From contig CAVZMV010000002.1 in the NCBI GenBank assembly GCA_963776465.1, forward strand, positions 2,790,001 to 2,854,000: 64,000 nt of DNA, read 5' to 3'. The notes below the pieces were generated by a model. It had not been told where the DNA came from, did not search any database, and saw nothing but the letters and a program-made list of their open reading frames with translations. This DNA is from DASRHK01 sp963776465. Its GTDB lineage: Bacteria; Pseudomonadota; Gammaproteobacteria; Nevskiales; Nevskiaceae. Numbering within the stretch: position 1 is the first letter of the stretch; the number at the start of each line of letters is the position of its first letter. Positions 8,783 to 16,863 of the stretch are shown here, piece by piece. The position numbers were made by a program, and so were the translations under genes.

Positions 8783-10306
8783 TCAGGCAACGGAGACCGG
8801 AATGCCGGCGATCTTCGCCTGCCACTGCTTCGGACCCGTCTGGTGCACCGACACGCCCTGGCTGTCGACCGCGACGGTGACGGGCATGTCTTTCACCTCG
8901 AATTCGTAGATCGCCTCCATCCCGAGGTCCTCGAAGCCGACCACCTTCGCCGAGCGGATGGCCTTGGCGACGAGATACGCCGCACCGCCGACCGCCATGA
9001 GGTAAGCGCTGCGGTGCTTCTTGATGGACTCGATGGCAACCGGCCCGCGCTCGGCCTTGCCGACCATCGCAATCAACCCCGTTTGCGCGAGCATCATCTC
9101 GGTGAACTTGTCCATGCGCGTTGCAGTGGTCGGCCCAGCGGGCCCGACCGCTTCATCGCGGACCGGATCGACGGGGCCCACGTAATAGATGACGCGGTTG
9201 GCGAAATCCACCGGCAGCTTCTGCCCCTTGGCGATCATGTCGGCGATGCGCTTGTGCGCGGCATCGCGTCCCGTCAGCATCTTGCCGTTGAGCAGCAGCT
9301 TCTGGCCGGGCTTCCACGCAGCGACTTCGTCGCGCGTCAGCGCGTCGAGGTTCACGCGCGTCGCGGTGTTCACGTCGGCTTGCCATGTCACCTTCGGCCA
9401 ATCCTCGAGTCGCGGCGGCTCCAGGTGCGCCGGTCCCGAACCGTCGAGCTCGAAATGCACGTGCCGCGTGGCGGCACAGTTGGGGATCATTGCGATCGGC
9501 AGGTTCGCCGCGTGCGTCGGATAGTCGAGCACCTTCACGTCGAGGACGGTCGTCAGCCCGCCCAGCCCCTGGGCACCGATGCCCAGTGCGTTGACCTTGT
9601 CGAACAGCTCCAGCCGCAGCTCCTCGGCGCGGGTCTTCGCACCGCGCGCCTTCAGCTCCTGGATGTCGACCGGCGCCATGATCGATTCCTTGGCCATCAG
9701 CATCGCCTTCTCCGGCGTGCCGCCGATGCCGATGCCGAGGATTCCCGGCGGGCACCAGCCTGCGCCCATCGTCGGCACCGTCTTGAGCACCCAGTCGACC
9801 AGCGAGTCGGACGGGTTCAGCATCGCGAACTTCGACTTGGCCTCCGAGCCCCCGCCCTTGGCCGCGCACGTCACCTCGACGTGATCGCCCGGAACCAGCT
9901 CGTAGTGCACGACCGCTGGCGTGTTGTCCTTGGTGCTCTTGCGCGCGCCCGCGGGATCCGACAGCACCGAGGCGCGCAGCTTGTTGTCCGGATGCAGGTA
10001 GGCGCGGCGCACGCCTTCGTTGATCATCTCGCCGACGCTCATGGTCGCGCCGTCCCAGCGCACGTTCATGCCGACCTTCATGAACACCACGGCGATGCCC
10101 GTGTCCTGGCAGATCGGGCGATGGCCCTCCGCGCACATGCGCGAGTTCGTCAGGATCTGGGCGATGGCGTCCTTGGCCGCGGGGGACTCTTCGCGTTCGT
10201 AGGCGTCGCCCAGCGCCTTGATGTAGTCGAGCGGATGGTAGTAGCTGATGTACTGGAAGGCGTCGGCGACGCTGGCGATGAGGTCGTCCTGGCGGATCGT
10301 GGTCAT
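8783..10306 (-). CDS. fumA: Fumarate hydratase, class I (iron-sulfur)
   Basis: Interconverts fumarate and malate in the TCA cycle using a [4Fe-4S] cluster. The 507 residues match the single-chain FumA/FumB type. Likely cluster cysteines are seen in RPICQDTG (Cys66), in the segment NCAATRHVHFE and in GWCPPGILGIGIGG. The C-terminal domain begins near GPVDPVRDE and has GPTTATRMDKF. I chose the ATG at 10306 (MTTIRQDDL) over an upstream one at 10351 because the extension is not family-like. A second, unrelated class II fumarase lies 2.6 kb away. Confidence 0.96.
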   Translation of the reverse strand: MTTIRQDDLIASVADAFQYISYYHPLDYIKALGDAYEREESPAAKDAIAQILTNSRMCAEGHRPICQDTGIAVVFMKVGMNVRWDGATMSVGEMINEGVRRAYLHPDNKLRASVLSDPAGARKSTKDNTPAVVHYELVPGDHVEVTCAAKGGGSEAKSKFAMLNPSDSLVDWVLKTVPTMGAGWCPPGILGIGIGGTPEKAMLMAKESIMAPVDIQELKARGAKTRAEELRLELFDKVNALGIGAQGLGGLTTVLDVKVLDYPTHAANLPIAMIPNCAATRHVHFELDGSGPAHLEPPRLEDWPKVTWQADVNTATRVNLDALTRDEVAAWKPGQKLLLNGKMLTGRDAAHKRIADMIAKGQKLPVDFANRVIYYVGPVDPVRDEAVGPAGPTTATRMDKFTEMMLAQTGLIAMVGKAERGPVAIESIKKHRSAYLMAVGGAAYLVAKAIRSAKVVGFEDLGMEAIYEFEVKDMPVTVAVDSQGVSVHQTGPKQWQAKIAGIPVSVA

Positions 10307-10416
10307 GTGCTCGCGAATCGGGCCCCGGAAAAGTCGGCGGCATCGTAGCACCGGCTTGCGACGAGGGAGGAATCGGGCGTAAGGTCACAGCCCACCAACA
10401 ACAAGCGGGAGACGCA

Positions 10417-10623
10417 ATGAGCGCCTACAAGATCATCGAGCTGGTCGGCACGAGCGGCAAGAGCTGGGAAGACGCGGCGCAGCAGGCTGTCGCTTCCGCA
10501 TCCAAGTCGCTGCGTAACCTGCGCATCGCCGAGGTCATCCAGCAGGATGCGACCATCGACGGCAAGGGCAAGATCAAGGAATACCGCGTCAAGCTCTCGC
10601 TGAGCTTCAAGTACGAAGGTTAG
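10417..10623 (+). CDS. Dodecin family protein
   Basis: A 68-residue dodecin, a small protein that assembles into hollow 12-mers and normally stores flavin. The fold is recognisable from YKIIELVGTSGKSWEDAAQQ, the helix AVASASKSLRNL, and the final strands KEYRVKLSLSFKYEG. The tryptophan that normally stacks on flavin (as in LDWFEV) is replaced by isoleucine here (LRIAEVIQQ), so flavin binding is doubtful. AGCGGGAG lies upstream of the ATG. It is a single-gene unit between two genes on the other strand. Confidence 0.92.
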   Translation: MSAYKIIELVGTSGKSWEDAAQQAVASASKSLRNLRIAEVIQQDATIDGKGKIKEYRVKLSLSFKYEG

Positions 10624-10629
10624 AACCTT

Positions 10630-11514
10630 CTAGCCCTCGAGCTCCTCGAGGGTTCTCGGCCAGCTGGCCTTCAGCAGGCGCGAAAGGGCGCGATCCGCCA
10701 GGATCCGCCCTTCGGTCTGGCACCGCGCACAGTAGTTCGACTCGTTGTCGGCGTAGACGATGCGCTGCACCGGCGCGCCGCACACCGGGCACGGCTGCTT
10801 GTACCTGCCGTGCACGGCCATGCCCTGATGGAAGGCCGTCACCTTTTCCGGCCACTCGCCCGCTTCCTGCCGCAGCCAGTGCGTCCATTCGTGCAGCACG
10901 GCGCGTGTGGCGGAGAACAGCCGCGCGATCTCCTCGTCGGTCATCGCCTCGGTCTGCTTGAACGGCGACATGCGGGCGCGATGCAGGATCTCGTCCGAGT
11001 ACGCGTTGCCGATCGCGCTGATAACTCGCGGATCCGTCAGTGCCCGCTTGAGCGTCAAGTTGGTCCGCTTAAGCGCGGCGCCGAATTCCGCTACGCCGGC
11101 CTCGAAGACCTCGACGCCTCCACGCTGGAAATCCCGCAGCGCTTCTTCACCCTCTACCAGGTGCAGCGATGCGCGGCGTTTCTTCCCATGCTCCGTGAAC
11201 AGCAGCGTGCCGCCGGGAAAATCGAAGGCCGCAAGCCCTCCGCTCCTCGGAATCTTGATGCCACGCTTCTTCCAGTAGAGCCGACCGAGGATCATCAGGT
11301 GGATGACCGCGAACAGCTCGCCCTCGAAGCCCAGGACCAGGCGCTTGCCAATGCGCGACAGGCGGACGAGCTTGCGGCCGGAGAACGCGTCGGGCCCAGG
11401 CTCGACCGTGCGCAGCACGAATGGATTGCCGATGCGAAGCGCACCGAGCGTCTTCCCCATCGCCAGCGCGTCGAGACGATCCAGGTAGACCGTCAGGTCG
11501 GGGAGCTCCGGCAC
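10630..11514 (-). CDS. MutM/Nei-like DNA glycosylase-lyase
   Basis: Formamidopyrimidine-DNA glycosylase family, which removes oxidised bases and nicks the abasic site. All key parts are present: N-terminal Pro2-Glu3 (catalytic after Met removal), Lys57 in GKRLVL, the H2TH segment IGNAYSDEIL, and a C-terminal zinc finger CPVC...CARC. At 294 residues it is slightly longer than MutM (about 270), and PELPDLTVY with the divergent middle suggests a branch separate from classic MutM, so the lesion preference is uncertain. Its stop lies 7 bases from the convergent dodecin stop. Confidence 0.92.
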   Translation of the reverse strand: MPELPDLTVYLDRLDALAMGKTLGALRIGNPFVLRTVEPGPDAFSGRKLVRLSRIGKRLVLGFEGELFAVIHLMILGRLYWKKRGIKIPRSGGLAAFDFPGGTLLFTEHGKKRRASLHLVEGEEALRDFQRGGVEVFEAGVAEFGAALKRTNLTLKRALTDPRVISAIGNAYSDEILHRARMSPFKQTEAMTDEEIARLFSATRAVLHEWTHWLRQEAGEWPEKVTAFHQGMAVHGRYKQPCPVCGAPVQRIVYADNESNYCARCQTEGRILADRALSRLLKASWPRTLEELEG

Positions 11515-11521
11515 GTGGAGG

Positions 11522-12922
11522 CTAGCCGCCCGCGCCGCCGGCGCCCTTGATCCCGCCCCGGGTGAGAACCACCGGGTCCAGCAGGCGACGCAGCTGCGTC
11601 TCGTCCATTCCCGTGTGCTCGCGCGCGACGTCCAGCACTGGCCGCCCTTCCTTGTACGCCTGCTTGGCGATCGCCGCGCCCTTCTCGTAGCCGATCACCG
11701 CGTTGAGCGCCGTGATCAGGATCGGGTTCTGCGCCAGCGCGCGCTTGACGTTGGCCTCGCGGACCTCGAAGCCGGCGATCGCGAAGTCCGCCAGCAGCCG
11801 CGACACGTTCGCCAGCAGCTCGATGGACTGCAGCAGGTTGAGCGCAACCACCGGCAGCATGACGTTGAGCTGGAAATTGCCGCTCTGACCCGCCACCACG
11901 ATCGTCGCATCGTTGCCGATGACCTGTGCCGCGACCATGCACGTCGCCTCGGCGATCACCGGGTTGACCTTGCCCGGCATGATCGAGGAGCCCGGCTGCA
12001 AGGCCTGGAGCTCGATCTCGCCCAGGCCCGCGAGCGGACCGGAATTCATCCAGCGCAGGTCGTTGGCGATCTTCATCAGCGACACCGCGACCGTCCGCAG
12101 CTGGCCGGAGAGCTCCACCGCCGCGTCCTGCGACGACAGGCTCTCGAAGAAATTGGGCGATGCCGTGAACCGGATGCCGGTGCGCTTCGACAGCGCCGCG
12201 GCGAAACGCCTGCCGAACTGCGGATGCGCGTTGATGCCGGTGCCGACTGCCGTGCCGCCCTGCGCCAGCGCCTGGATCCTCGGCAAGGCCGAGCGCACGC
12301 GCGCGATGCCGTTGCGCACCTGCTGCGCCCATCCGCTCATCTCCTGGTCGAAGCGCACGGGCATCGCGTCCATCAGATGCGTACGGCCGGTCTTGGTGAG
12401 CCCGCTCAGGCTGCGTGCTTTCGCCTGGATGGTCAGGGCCAGGTGATCCAGCGCCGGCAAAAGCTGCTCGTGCACGCTCAGCCCTGCCGACAGGTGGATC
12501 GCCGTCGGGATGACGTCGTTGGAGGACTGGGCGCAATTGACGTGATCGTTCGGATGCACCTTCAGGCGCCCGCGGCTGGCGAGCGTCGCGATCACCTCGT
12601 TGGCGTTCATGTTCGACGAAGTGCCCGAGCCGGTCTGGAACACGTCGATCGGGAATTGTGCGTCGTGCTTGCCGTCGGCGACCGCAAGGCTCGCCTTGAC
12701 GATGGCCGCGACGCGCGGTGCATCGAGCTGGCCGAGCGCGCCGTTCACCTCCGCCGCCGTCGCCTTGATCAGCCCGAGCGCGCGGATGAAGCTGCGCGGC
12801 ATGCGCAATCCGGAGACGGGGAAGTTCTGCACCGCGCGCTGGGTCTGCGCGCCCCACAAGGCGTCTGCCGGCACGCGAAGCGCACCCATGCTGTCGTTGG
12901 CGATGCGATCCTTCGGCTTCAT
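11522..12922 (-). CDS. fumC: Fumarate hydratase, class II
   Basis: Iron-independent fumarase of the fumarase/aspartase superfamily. The 466 residues contain TGSGTSSNMN (97-106), the SSNDVIPTA segment near 133-141, and the signature GSSIMPGKVNP (311-321) with its catalytic serine loop. It starts with MKPKDRIANDSMG. It lies 47 bases from the divergent purB and 7 bases from the mutM-like gene. Having this oxygen-stable enzyme beside the iron-sulfur class I enzyme (8783-10306) suggests backup under iron limitation or oxidative stress. A Gly/Ala-rich C-terminal tail ends the protein. Confidence 0.95.
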   Translation of the reverse strand: MKPKDRIANDSMGALRVPADALWGAQTQRAVQNFPVSGLRMPRSFIRALGLIKATAAEVNGALGQLDAPRVAAIVKASLAVADGKHDAQFPIDVFQTGSGTSSNMNANEVIATLASRGRLKVHPNDHVNCAQSSNDVIPTAIHLSAGLSVHEQLLPALDHLALTIQAKARSLSGLTKTGRTHLMDAMPVRFDQEMSGWAQQVRNGIARVRSALPRIQALAQGGTAVGTGINAHPQFGRRFAAALSKRTGIRFTASPNFFESLSSQDAAVELSGQLRTVAVSLMKIANDLRWMNSGPLAGLGEIELQALQPGSSIMPGKVNPVIAEATCMVAAQVIGNDATIVVAGQSGNFQLNVMLPVVALNLLQSIELLANVSRLLADFAIAGFEVREANVKRALAQNPILITALNAVIGYEKGAAIAKQAYKEGRPVLDVAREHTGMDETQLRRLLDPVVLTRGGIKGAGGAGG

Positions 12923-12969
12923 CCGGACCTCGCTAGAATGGTCACCTTACACCAACGACCTGCTCCGGC

Positions 12970-14338
12970 ATGAACCTGACTTCGCTGTCGGCGATCTCCC
13001 CGATCGACGGTCGTTACGCCGAGAAAACCGTCGGATTGCGCGAGTACTTCAGCGAGTACCGGCTTGATCCGCTATCGCGTGCTGGTCGAGGTACGTTGGT
13101 TGCTCGCTTTGTCCGACCACAAGCAGATCGAGGAGGTCCCGGAGCTGTCCGCGGCCGCGCGCAAGAAGCTCGAGCGCATCGTCGAGGCCTTCGACATCAC
13201 CGAGGCGCAGCGGGTCAAGCGCATCGAGGACACGACCAACCACGACGTCAAGGCGATCGAGTATTACTTGAAGGAGAAGATCGGCTCGCAGCGCGAGCTC
13301 GCGGCCATCAAGGAGTTCATCCACTTCGCCTGCACCTCGGAGGACGTCAACAACCTCGCCTACGCCCTGATGCTCAAGGACGCGCGCGAGAAGGTCCTGC
13401 TGCCCGCCGCCGATCGGCTGATCCGCATGGTGACCACGCTGGCGCGCCAGCAGGCCGAGCAGCCGATGCTCGCGCGAACCCACGGGCAGCCCGCATCGCC
13501 GACGACACTGGGCAAGGAGATGGCGGTGTTCGCGCAACGCCTGCGCCGGCAGCGCAAGCAGCTGGCGGCGGTGGAGCTGATGGGCAAGATGAATGGCGCT
13601 GTCGGCAACTGGAACGCGCACCTGGCTGCGTATCCGGACGTTGACTGGGCCAAGCTTTCCGGAAGACTGATCAAGGACCTCGACCTGGCGCAAAGCCCGG
13701 CGACGACGCAGATCGAGCCGCACGATTACATCGCCGAATATTTCCACGCGGTCGAGCGCTTCAACACCGTGCTGATCGACTTCTGCCGCGATCTCTGGGG
13801 CTACGTGTCGCTGTCGTATTTCCGGCAGAAGACCGTCGAGGGAGAGGTCGGGTCGTCCACCATGCCGCACAAGGTGAACCCGATCGACTTCGAGAACGCC
13901 GAAGGCAACCTCGGCGTCGCCAACGCGATCCTGCAGCACCTGGCCGCAAAGCTGCCGATCTCGCGCTGGCAGCGCGATCTCACCGACTCCACCGCCCTGC
14001 GCAACCTGGGCGTGGGCATCGCCCATAGCCTGATCGCGTTCCAGGCGATCGAGAAAGGCTTGTCCAAGCTCGAAGCCGACGCCTGGCGCATGGGCCGCGA
14101 TCTGGACGACAACTGGGAAGTGCTCGGCGAGGCCATCCAGACGGTGATGCGCCGTCATGGTCTGCCCGAGCCTTACGAGCAGCTGAAGCGCTTCACGCGC
14201 GGGAAGCGCGTCGGCAAGGACGCGCTGCGCGAGTTCATCTCCGGATTGAAGCTGCCCGCCGCCGACAAGAAGCGGCTGCTGGCGCTCACCCCCGCCGAAT
14301 ACACTGGCAACGCCGCCGATCAGGCACGAGACCTCTAA
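12970..14338 (+). CDS. purB: Adenylosuccinate lyase, frameshifted as read
   Basis: Catalyses two fumarate-releasing steps of purine synthesis. The N-terminus MNLTSLSAISPIDGRYAEK starts at 12970, but after FSEY the frame breaks: the rest (RYRVLVEVRWL onward) is one base out of phase from about 13060. Removing one C from TACCGGC at 13057-13063 gives FSEYGLIRYRVLVEVRWL, matching E. coli PurB, and a 455-residue protein, the normal size. The signature GSSTMPHKVNP is intact near 13855. The gene is normally essential or nearly so, so a sequence error is more likely than a real mutation. Its stop overlaps the next gene by one base. Confidence 0.93.
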
Positions 14339-14835
14339 TGGCCGAGAACGCACGAGAGCCCGACCGCGAGATCGTTACCGGAACCGACGCCTTCGGCACG
14401 ACGCTGGCGACGCTGCTGTCCGGCGCGGAGATGTCGGTGGCGGTGTTCAGCCTCGGTCTCAACCGCCAGCTCTATGCGCGCGAAGACGTGGTCGACGCGC
14501 TCAGGAAGTTCGCGTTGCACAGCGAGCGCTCGCAGGTGCGCGTGCTGGTCGCCGACGCGCGCGCCGCCACCAGCAGCGGCAACCCGTTTCTCGAGCTCGC
14601 GCGCCGGCTGCCGAGCCGCATCCAGCTGCGGGAGCTCACGCCCGAGAAGCGGGAGACGGACGGGCCCGAGATCGTCATCGTCGACCGACGCCGCATGCTG
14701 GAGCTGCCGCAGCAGAAGCGGCTCGAGGCTTACTACTATCCGCACCCCGCGCCGCTGGTGCTGGAGAAGGTCAAGGACTACGACGCGTTCTGGGACGAGT
14801 CCGAGCCGGTGCTGGAGCTGAGCGGGCTGCGCTGA
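14338..14835 (+). CDS. PLD-like domain protein of unknown function
   Basis: A 165-residue cytoplasmic protein whose ATG shares one base with the purB stop (TAATG), so it is co-translated with purB. The sequence has alternating strand/helix segments (MSVAVFSLGLNRQLY, VRVLVADARAA, EIVIVDRRRMLEL) as in half of a phospholipase-D-like fold, but I see no full HxKxxxxD motif. Similar short proteins sit after purB or near DUF1289 genes in other gammaproteobacteria. No function is known; a nucleic-acid-binding or regulatory role is possible. Confidence 0.8.
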   Translation: MAENAREPDREIVTGTDAFGTTLATLLSGAEMSVAVFSLGLNRQLYAREDVVDALRKFALHSERSQVRVLVADARAATSSGNPFLELARRLPSRIQLRELTPEKRETDGPEIVIVDRRRMLELPQQKRLEAYYYPHPAPLVLEKVKDYDAFWDESEPVLELSGLR

Positions 14836-14836
14836 A

Positions 14837-14868
14837 CCGTCGGATCCGCTGCGCTCGATCCGACCTAC
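14837..14868. repeat. REP-like palindrome between convergent genes
   Basis: Perfect 8-base arms GTCGGATC (14839-14846) and GATCCGAC (14857-14864) enclose CGCTGCGCTC, followed by CTAC. Read on the minus strand it begins GTAGGTCGGAT and ends ATCCGAC, the layout of a widespread gammaproteobacterial intergenic repeat (GTAGGTCGGATTAGCGCAGCG...). Its GTAG end supplies the stop codon of the thioesterase gene. It may also act as a weak bidirectional terminator. Confidence 0.55.
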
Positions 14869-15518
14869 CCGACCTCTTCCGGCTTGATTATTTCGCGCTT
14901 GCGGATCATCTCGCGCACGTGCGAAGGAATCGGCATCGGCTTCTGGTTGACGTAGTCGAACCAGACGATCACGCCCTTCACCACCGCGATCAGGCGCCCT
15001 TCGCTGAACATCGCCGACACCGTGTGCAGGCTGCTGCGTCCCAGCTTGGCGACCCGCGTGCCGATCTGCAGCGTCGCCGGATAGCGCAGCTGGGCGATGA
15101 AGTCCGCGCCGATGTGCGCCAGGATCAGCCCGTGGTCGTTCCAGAACGTGGGATCAGTCTTCGCCAGCTCGTCGAAGTAGGCGATGCGCCCGCTTTCGTC
15201 GAAGGTGAAGAACTTCACGTTGTTCACGTGGCCCATGCTGTCCATGTCTCCCCAGCGCACGGCCAGCGTGATCTGCCGGGAGAACTGCTCGAGCGTATGC
15301 GTTTCCTTCACGTGAGGTTGTGCCCGTAAGTTGTTGTCTATGGTCAGATCAAGCGCCATACGTCGCGCGGCGTCCTGGCAGATCCGGCGGCGGCGACCCT
15401 CGTCGGCAGAGGACCATTCGGCGATCTCGCCGATCGTCCGCCCGCAGCCGATGCACACCTGGTCATGGCTGAGCTGACAGACGTTGCGGCAGGGTGACGC
15501 GACCGGTTCTGCGGCCAT
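14865..15518 (-). CDS. DUF1289 zinc-binding domain fused to a hotdog thioesterase
   Basis: 217 residues with two parts. Residues 8-50 are a DUF1289 domain: cysteines 10, 14, 22 and 25 in CRNVC...CIGCGRTIGEIAEW, then an Arg-rich segment, probably metal binding. Residues 75-217 are a YbgC/4HBT-type acyl-CoA thioesterase with VRWGDMDSMGHVNNV (87-101) as its active-site helix. The two are normally separate proteins. An internal ATG (codon 54) and GTG (codon 70) could start the thioesterase alone, and a TGA in the +1 frame just after codon 54 would end DUF1289, so an indel may have fused two neighbouring genes. The OmpA-type gene lies upstream behind a terminator. Confidence 0.8.
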   Translation of the reverse strand: MAAEPVASPCRNVCQLSHDQVCIGCGRTIGEIAEWSSADEGRRRRICQDAARRMALDLTIDNNLRAQPHVKETHTLEQFSRQITLAVRWGDMDSMGHVNNVKFFTFDESGRIAYFDELAKTDPTFWNDHGLILAHIGADFIAQLRYPATLQIGTRVAKLGRSSLHTVSAMFSEGRLIAVVKGVIVWFDYVNQKPMPIPSHVREMIRKREIIKPEEVG

Positions 15519-15522
15519 AAAT

Positions 15523-15548
15523 GAAAAACCGCCGGTTGGGCCGGCGGT
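15523..15548 (-). terminator. Intrinsic terminator after the OmpA-type gene
   Basis: Arms 15528-15535 and 15541-15548 (ACCGCCGG / CCGGCGGT) with a 5-base loop; the minus strand then reads TTTTTC. It lies 25 bases past the stop of the gene at 15574-16797 and ends just before the next start at 15518. Confidence 0.8.
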
Positions 15549-15573
15549 CTTGGATAGATCCGGGTGACGCCTG

Positions 15574-16797
15574 CTATTTGATGATCGAAACCTTGAACTC
15601 GACGCGGCGGTTCATCTCGCGGCCGGCCTCGGTGTCGTTCGACACCACCGGCTTCTTCTCGCCGTAGCCGGTCGCCGTCAGGCGCGAGCCGTCGACGCCC
15701 TTGGCGATGAGGTAGCTGCGCACGGTCTCGGCGCGCTTCTGCGACAGCTCCTTGTTGTATTCCGCCGAGCCCATGTTGTCGGCGTAGCCGCCGATCTCCA
15801 CCGCCAGGTTCTTCTGGCTCTCGAGCGCCTTGGCGACGTTGTCGAGCGTGCCGTTGGCATCGTCGGTCAGCTCGGCCGAGTCCAGCTTGAAGCGCACGTC
15901 GGTCAGCACGACCGTCTGCGACACCGCGCAGCCGACCGCATCGACCTTCATCGTCGCCGGCGTGTTCGGGCATACATCGGAAGCATCGGCAACGCCGTCA
16001 TGATCGCTGTCGCCGGCGGAGGTGCCGCAACCGTTGGCGTCGACCTGGGTACCAGCGGCCGAGCCAGGGCACTTGTCGAGCGAATCCGGCACGCCGTCGT
16101 GATCCGAGTCCGTCTCGCAGTCGCTGCGACCGGTGACCGGATTCACCACCGCGACGTCGCACTCCTTGGCAGGCGCGACGGCGAGCGTGCGATCGAAGAA
16201 CGGCGTCAGCGGGATCTGCAGGCCGACGTTGAAGTGATAGTCGAGCAGGAAGTCATGGTCGGGAACGGACTTGTCGTTCACCTGGCCGACGAGGCGCACG
16301 TCCGTGCGCACCGCCATGCCCCACCACGGCAGGCTGGCGATGACGCCGACGCCACCCTCGACCGCGACCACCGCGTTCTTGTCGCCAAGCACGTCGTCCT
16401 GGATCGCGCCGACGCCCACCAGCGTGAACGGCTTGAAGTCGGGCGCCCAGCTCATCATGCCGTCCTTGGGCCAGCCATACAGACCGAAGTCCTTGACCCA
16501 GTCCAGCGTGATGCCGGTCTGGTAGTTGTCCTGGCCGTCGATGTCACGCTCGAGGTTGTTGTCGAAGAACGTGAGCTCGGCCGCGGAGCCCGAGATCGGG
16601 AACCAGTCGCCGAGCGGAATGCCGATCAGCGCCGTGAAGCCGTAGCCGCCGTTGTTGTTGCGGATGCTGTCGGGAAGGGCGTAGCTGCCCATCGCGCCGA
16701 CATAAGGAATGTCGTAGTTCTCGGTGTTGACCGCGGCTGCCTGCCCCGACCAAACCGCCCCACCAGCCAAAAGTGCACCCCAAAGCATTTTGCTCAT
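15574..16797 (-). CDS. OmpA family outer-membrane protein with TSP3 repeats
   Basis: A 407-residue envelope protein. A signal peptide (residues 1-22, ending QAAA) is followed by an eight-strand-type barrel region (to about 205), a hinge with two thrombospondin type 3 calcium repeats (DSDHDGVPDSLDKCP and DSDHDGVADASDVCP, with paired cysteines), and a C-terminal OmpA domain (about 295-407) with EIGGYADNMGSAEYN and the NRRVEFKV end that binds peptidoglycan. It links outer membrane and cell wall. The ATG at 16797 has AGGA upstream, and a strong terminator follows. It lies 66 bases after pyrD but probably has its own promoter. Confidence 0.93.
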   Translation of the reverse strand: MSKMLWGALLAGGAVWSGQAAAVNTENYDIPYVGAMGSYALPDSIRNNNGGYGFTALIGIPLGDWFPISGSAAELTFFDNNLERDIDGQDNYQTGITLDWVKDFGLYGWPKDGMMSWAPDFKPFTLVGVGAIQDDVLGDKNAVVAVEGGVGVIASLPWWGMAVRTDVRLVGQVNDKSVPDHDFLLDYHFNVGLQIPLTPFFDRTLAVAPAKECDVAVVNPVTGRSDCETDSDHDGVPDSLDKCPGSAAGTQVDANGCGTSAGDSDHDGVADASDVCPNTPATMKVDAVGCAVSQTVVLTDVRFKLDSAELTDDANGTLDNVAKALESQKNLAVEIGGYADNMGSAEYNKELSQKRAETVRSYLIAKGVDGSRLTATGYGEKKPVVSNDTEAGREMNRRVEFKVSIIK

Positions 16798-16863
16798 GGA
16801 ACCGTTCCTGTACCCCAGTTGTGAAAGGAAACCGCGTTCGTGCTGTTCTAATTTGAGCGGAAT

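Noticed and set aside
13050..13070. Programmed frameshift in purB
   Set aside because: No slippery heptamer is present, and PurB is not known to use frameshifting.
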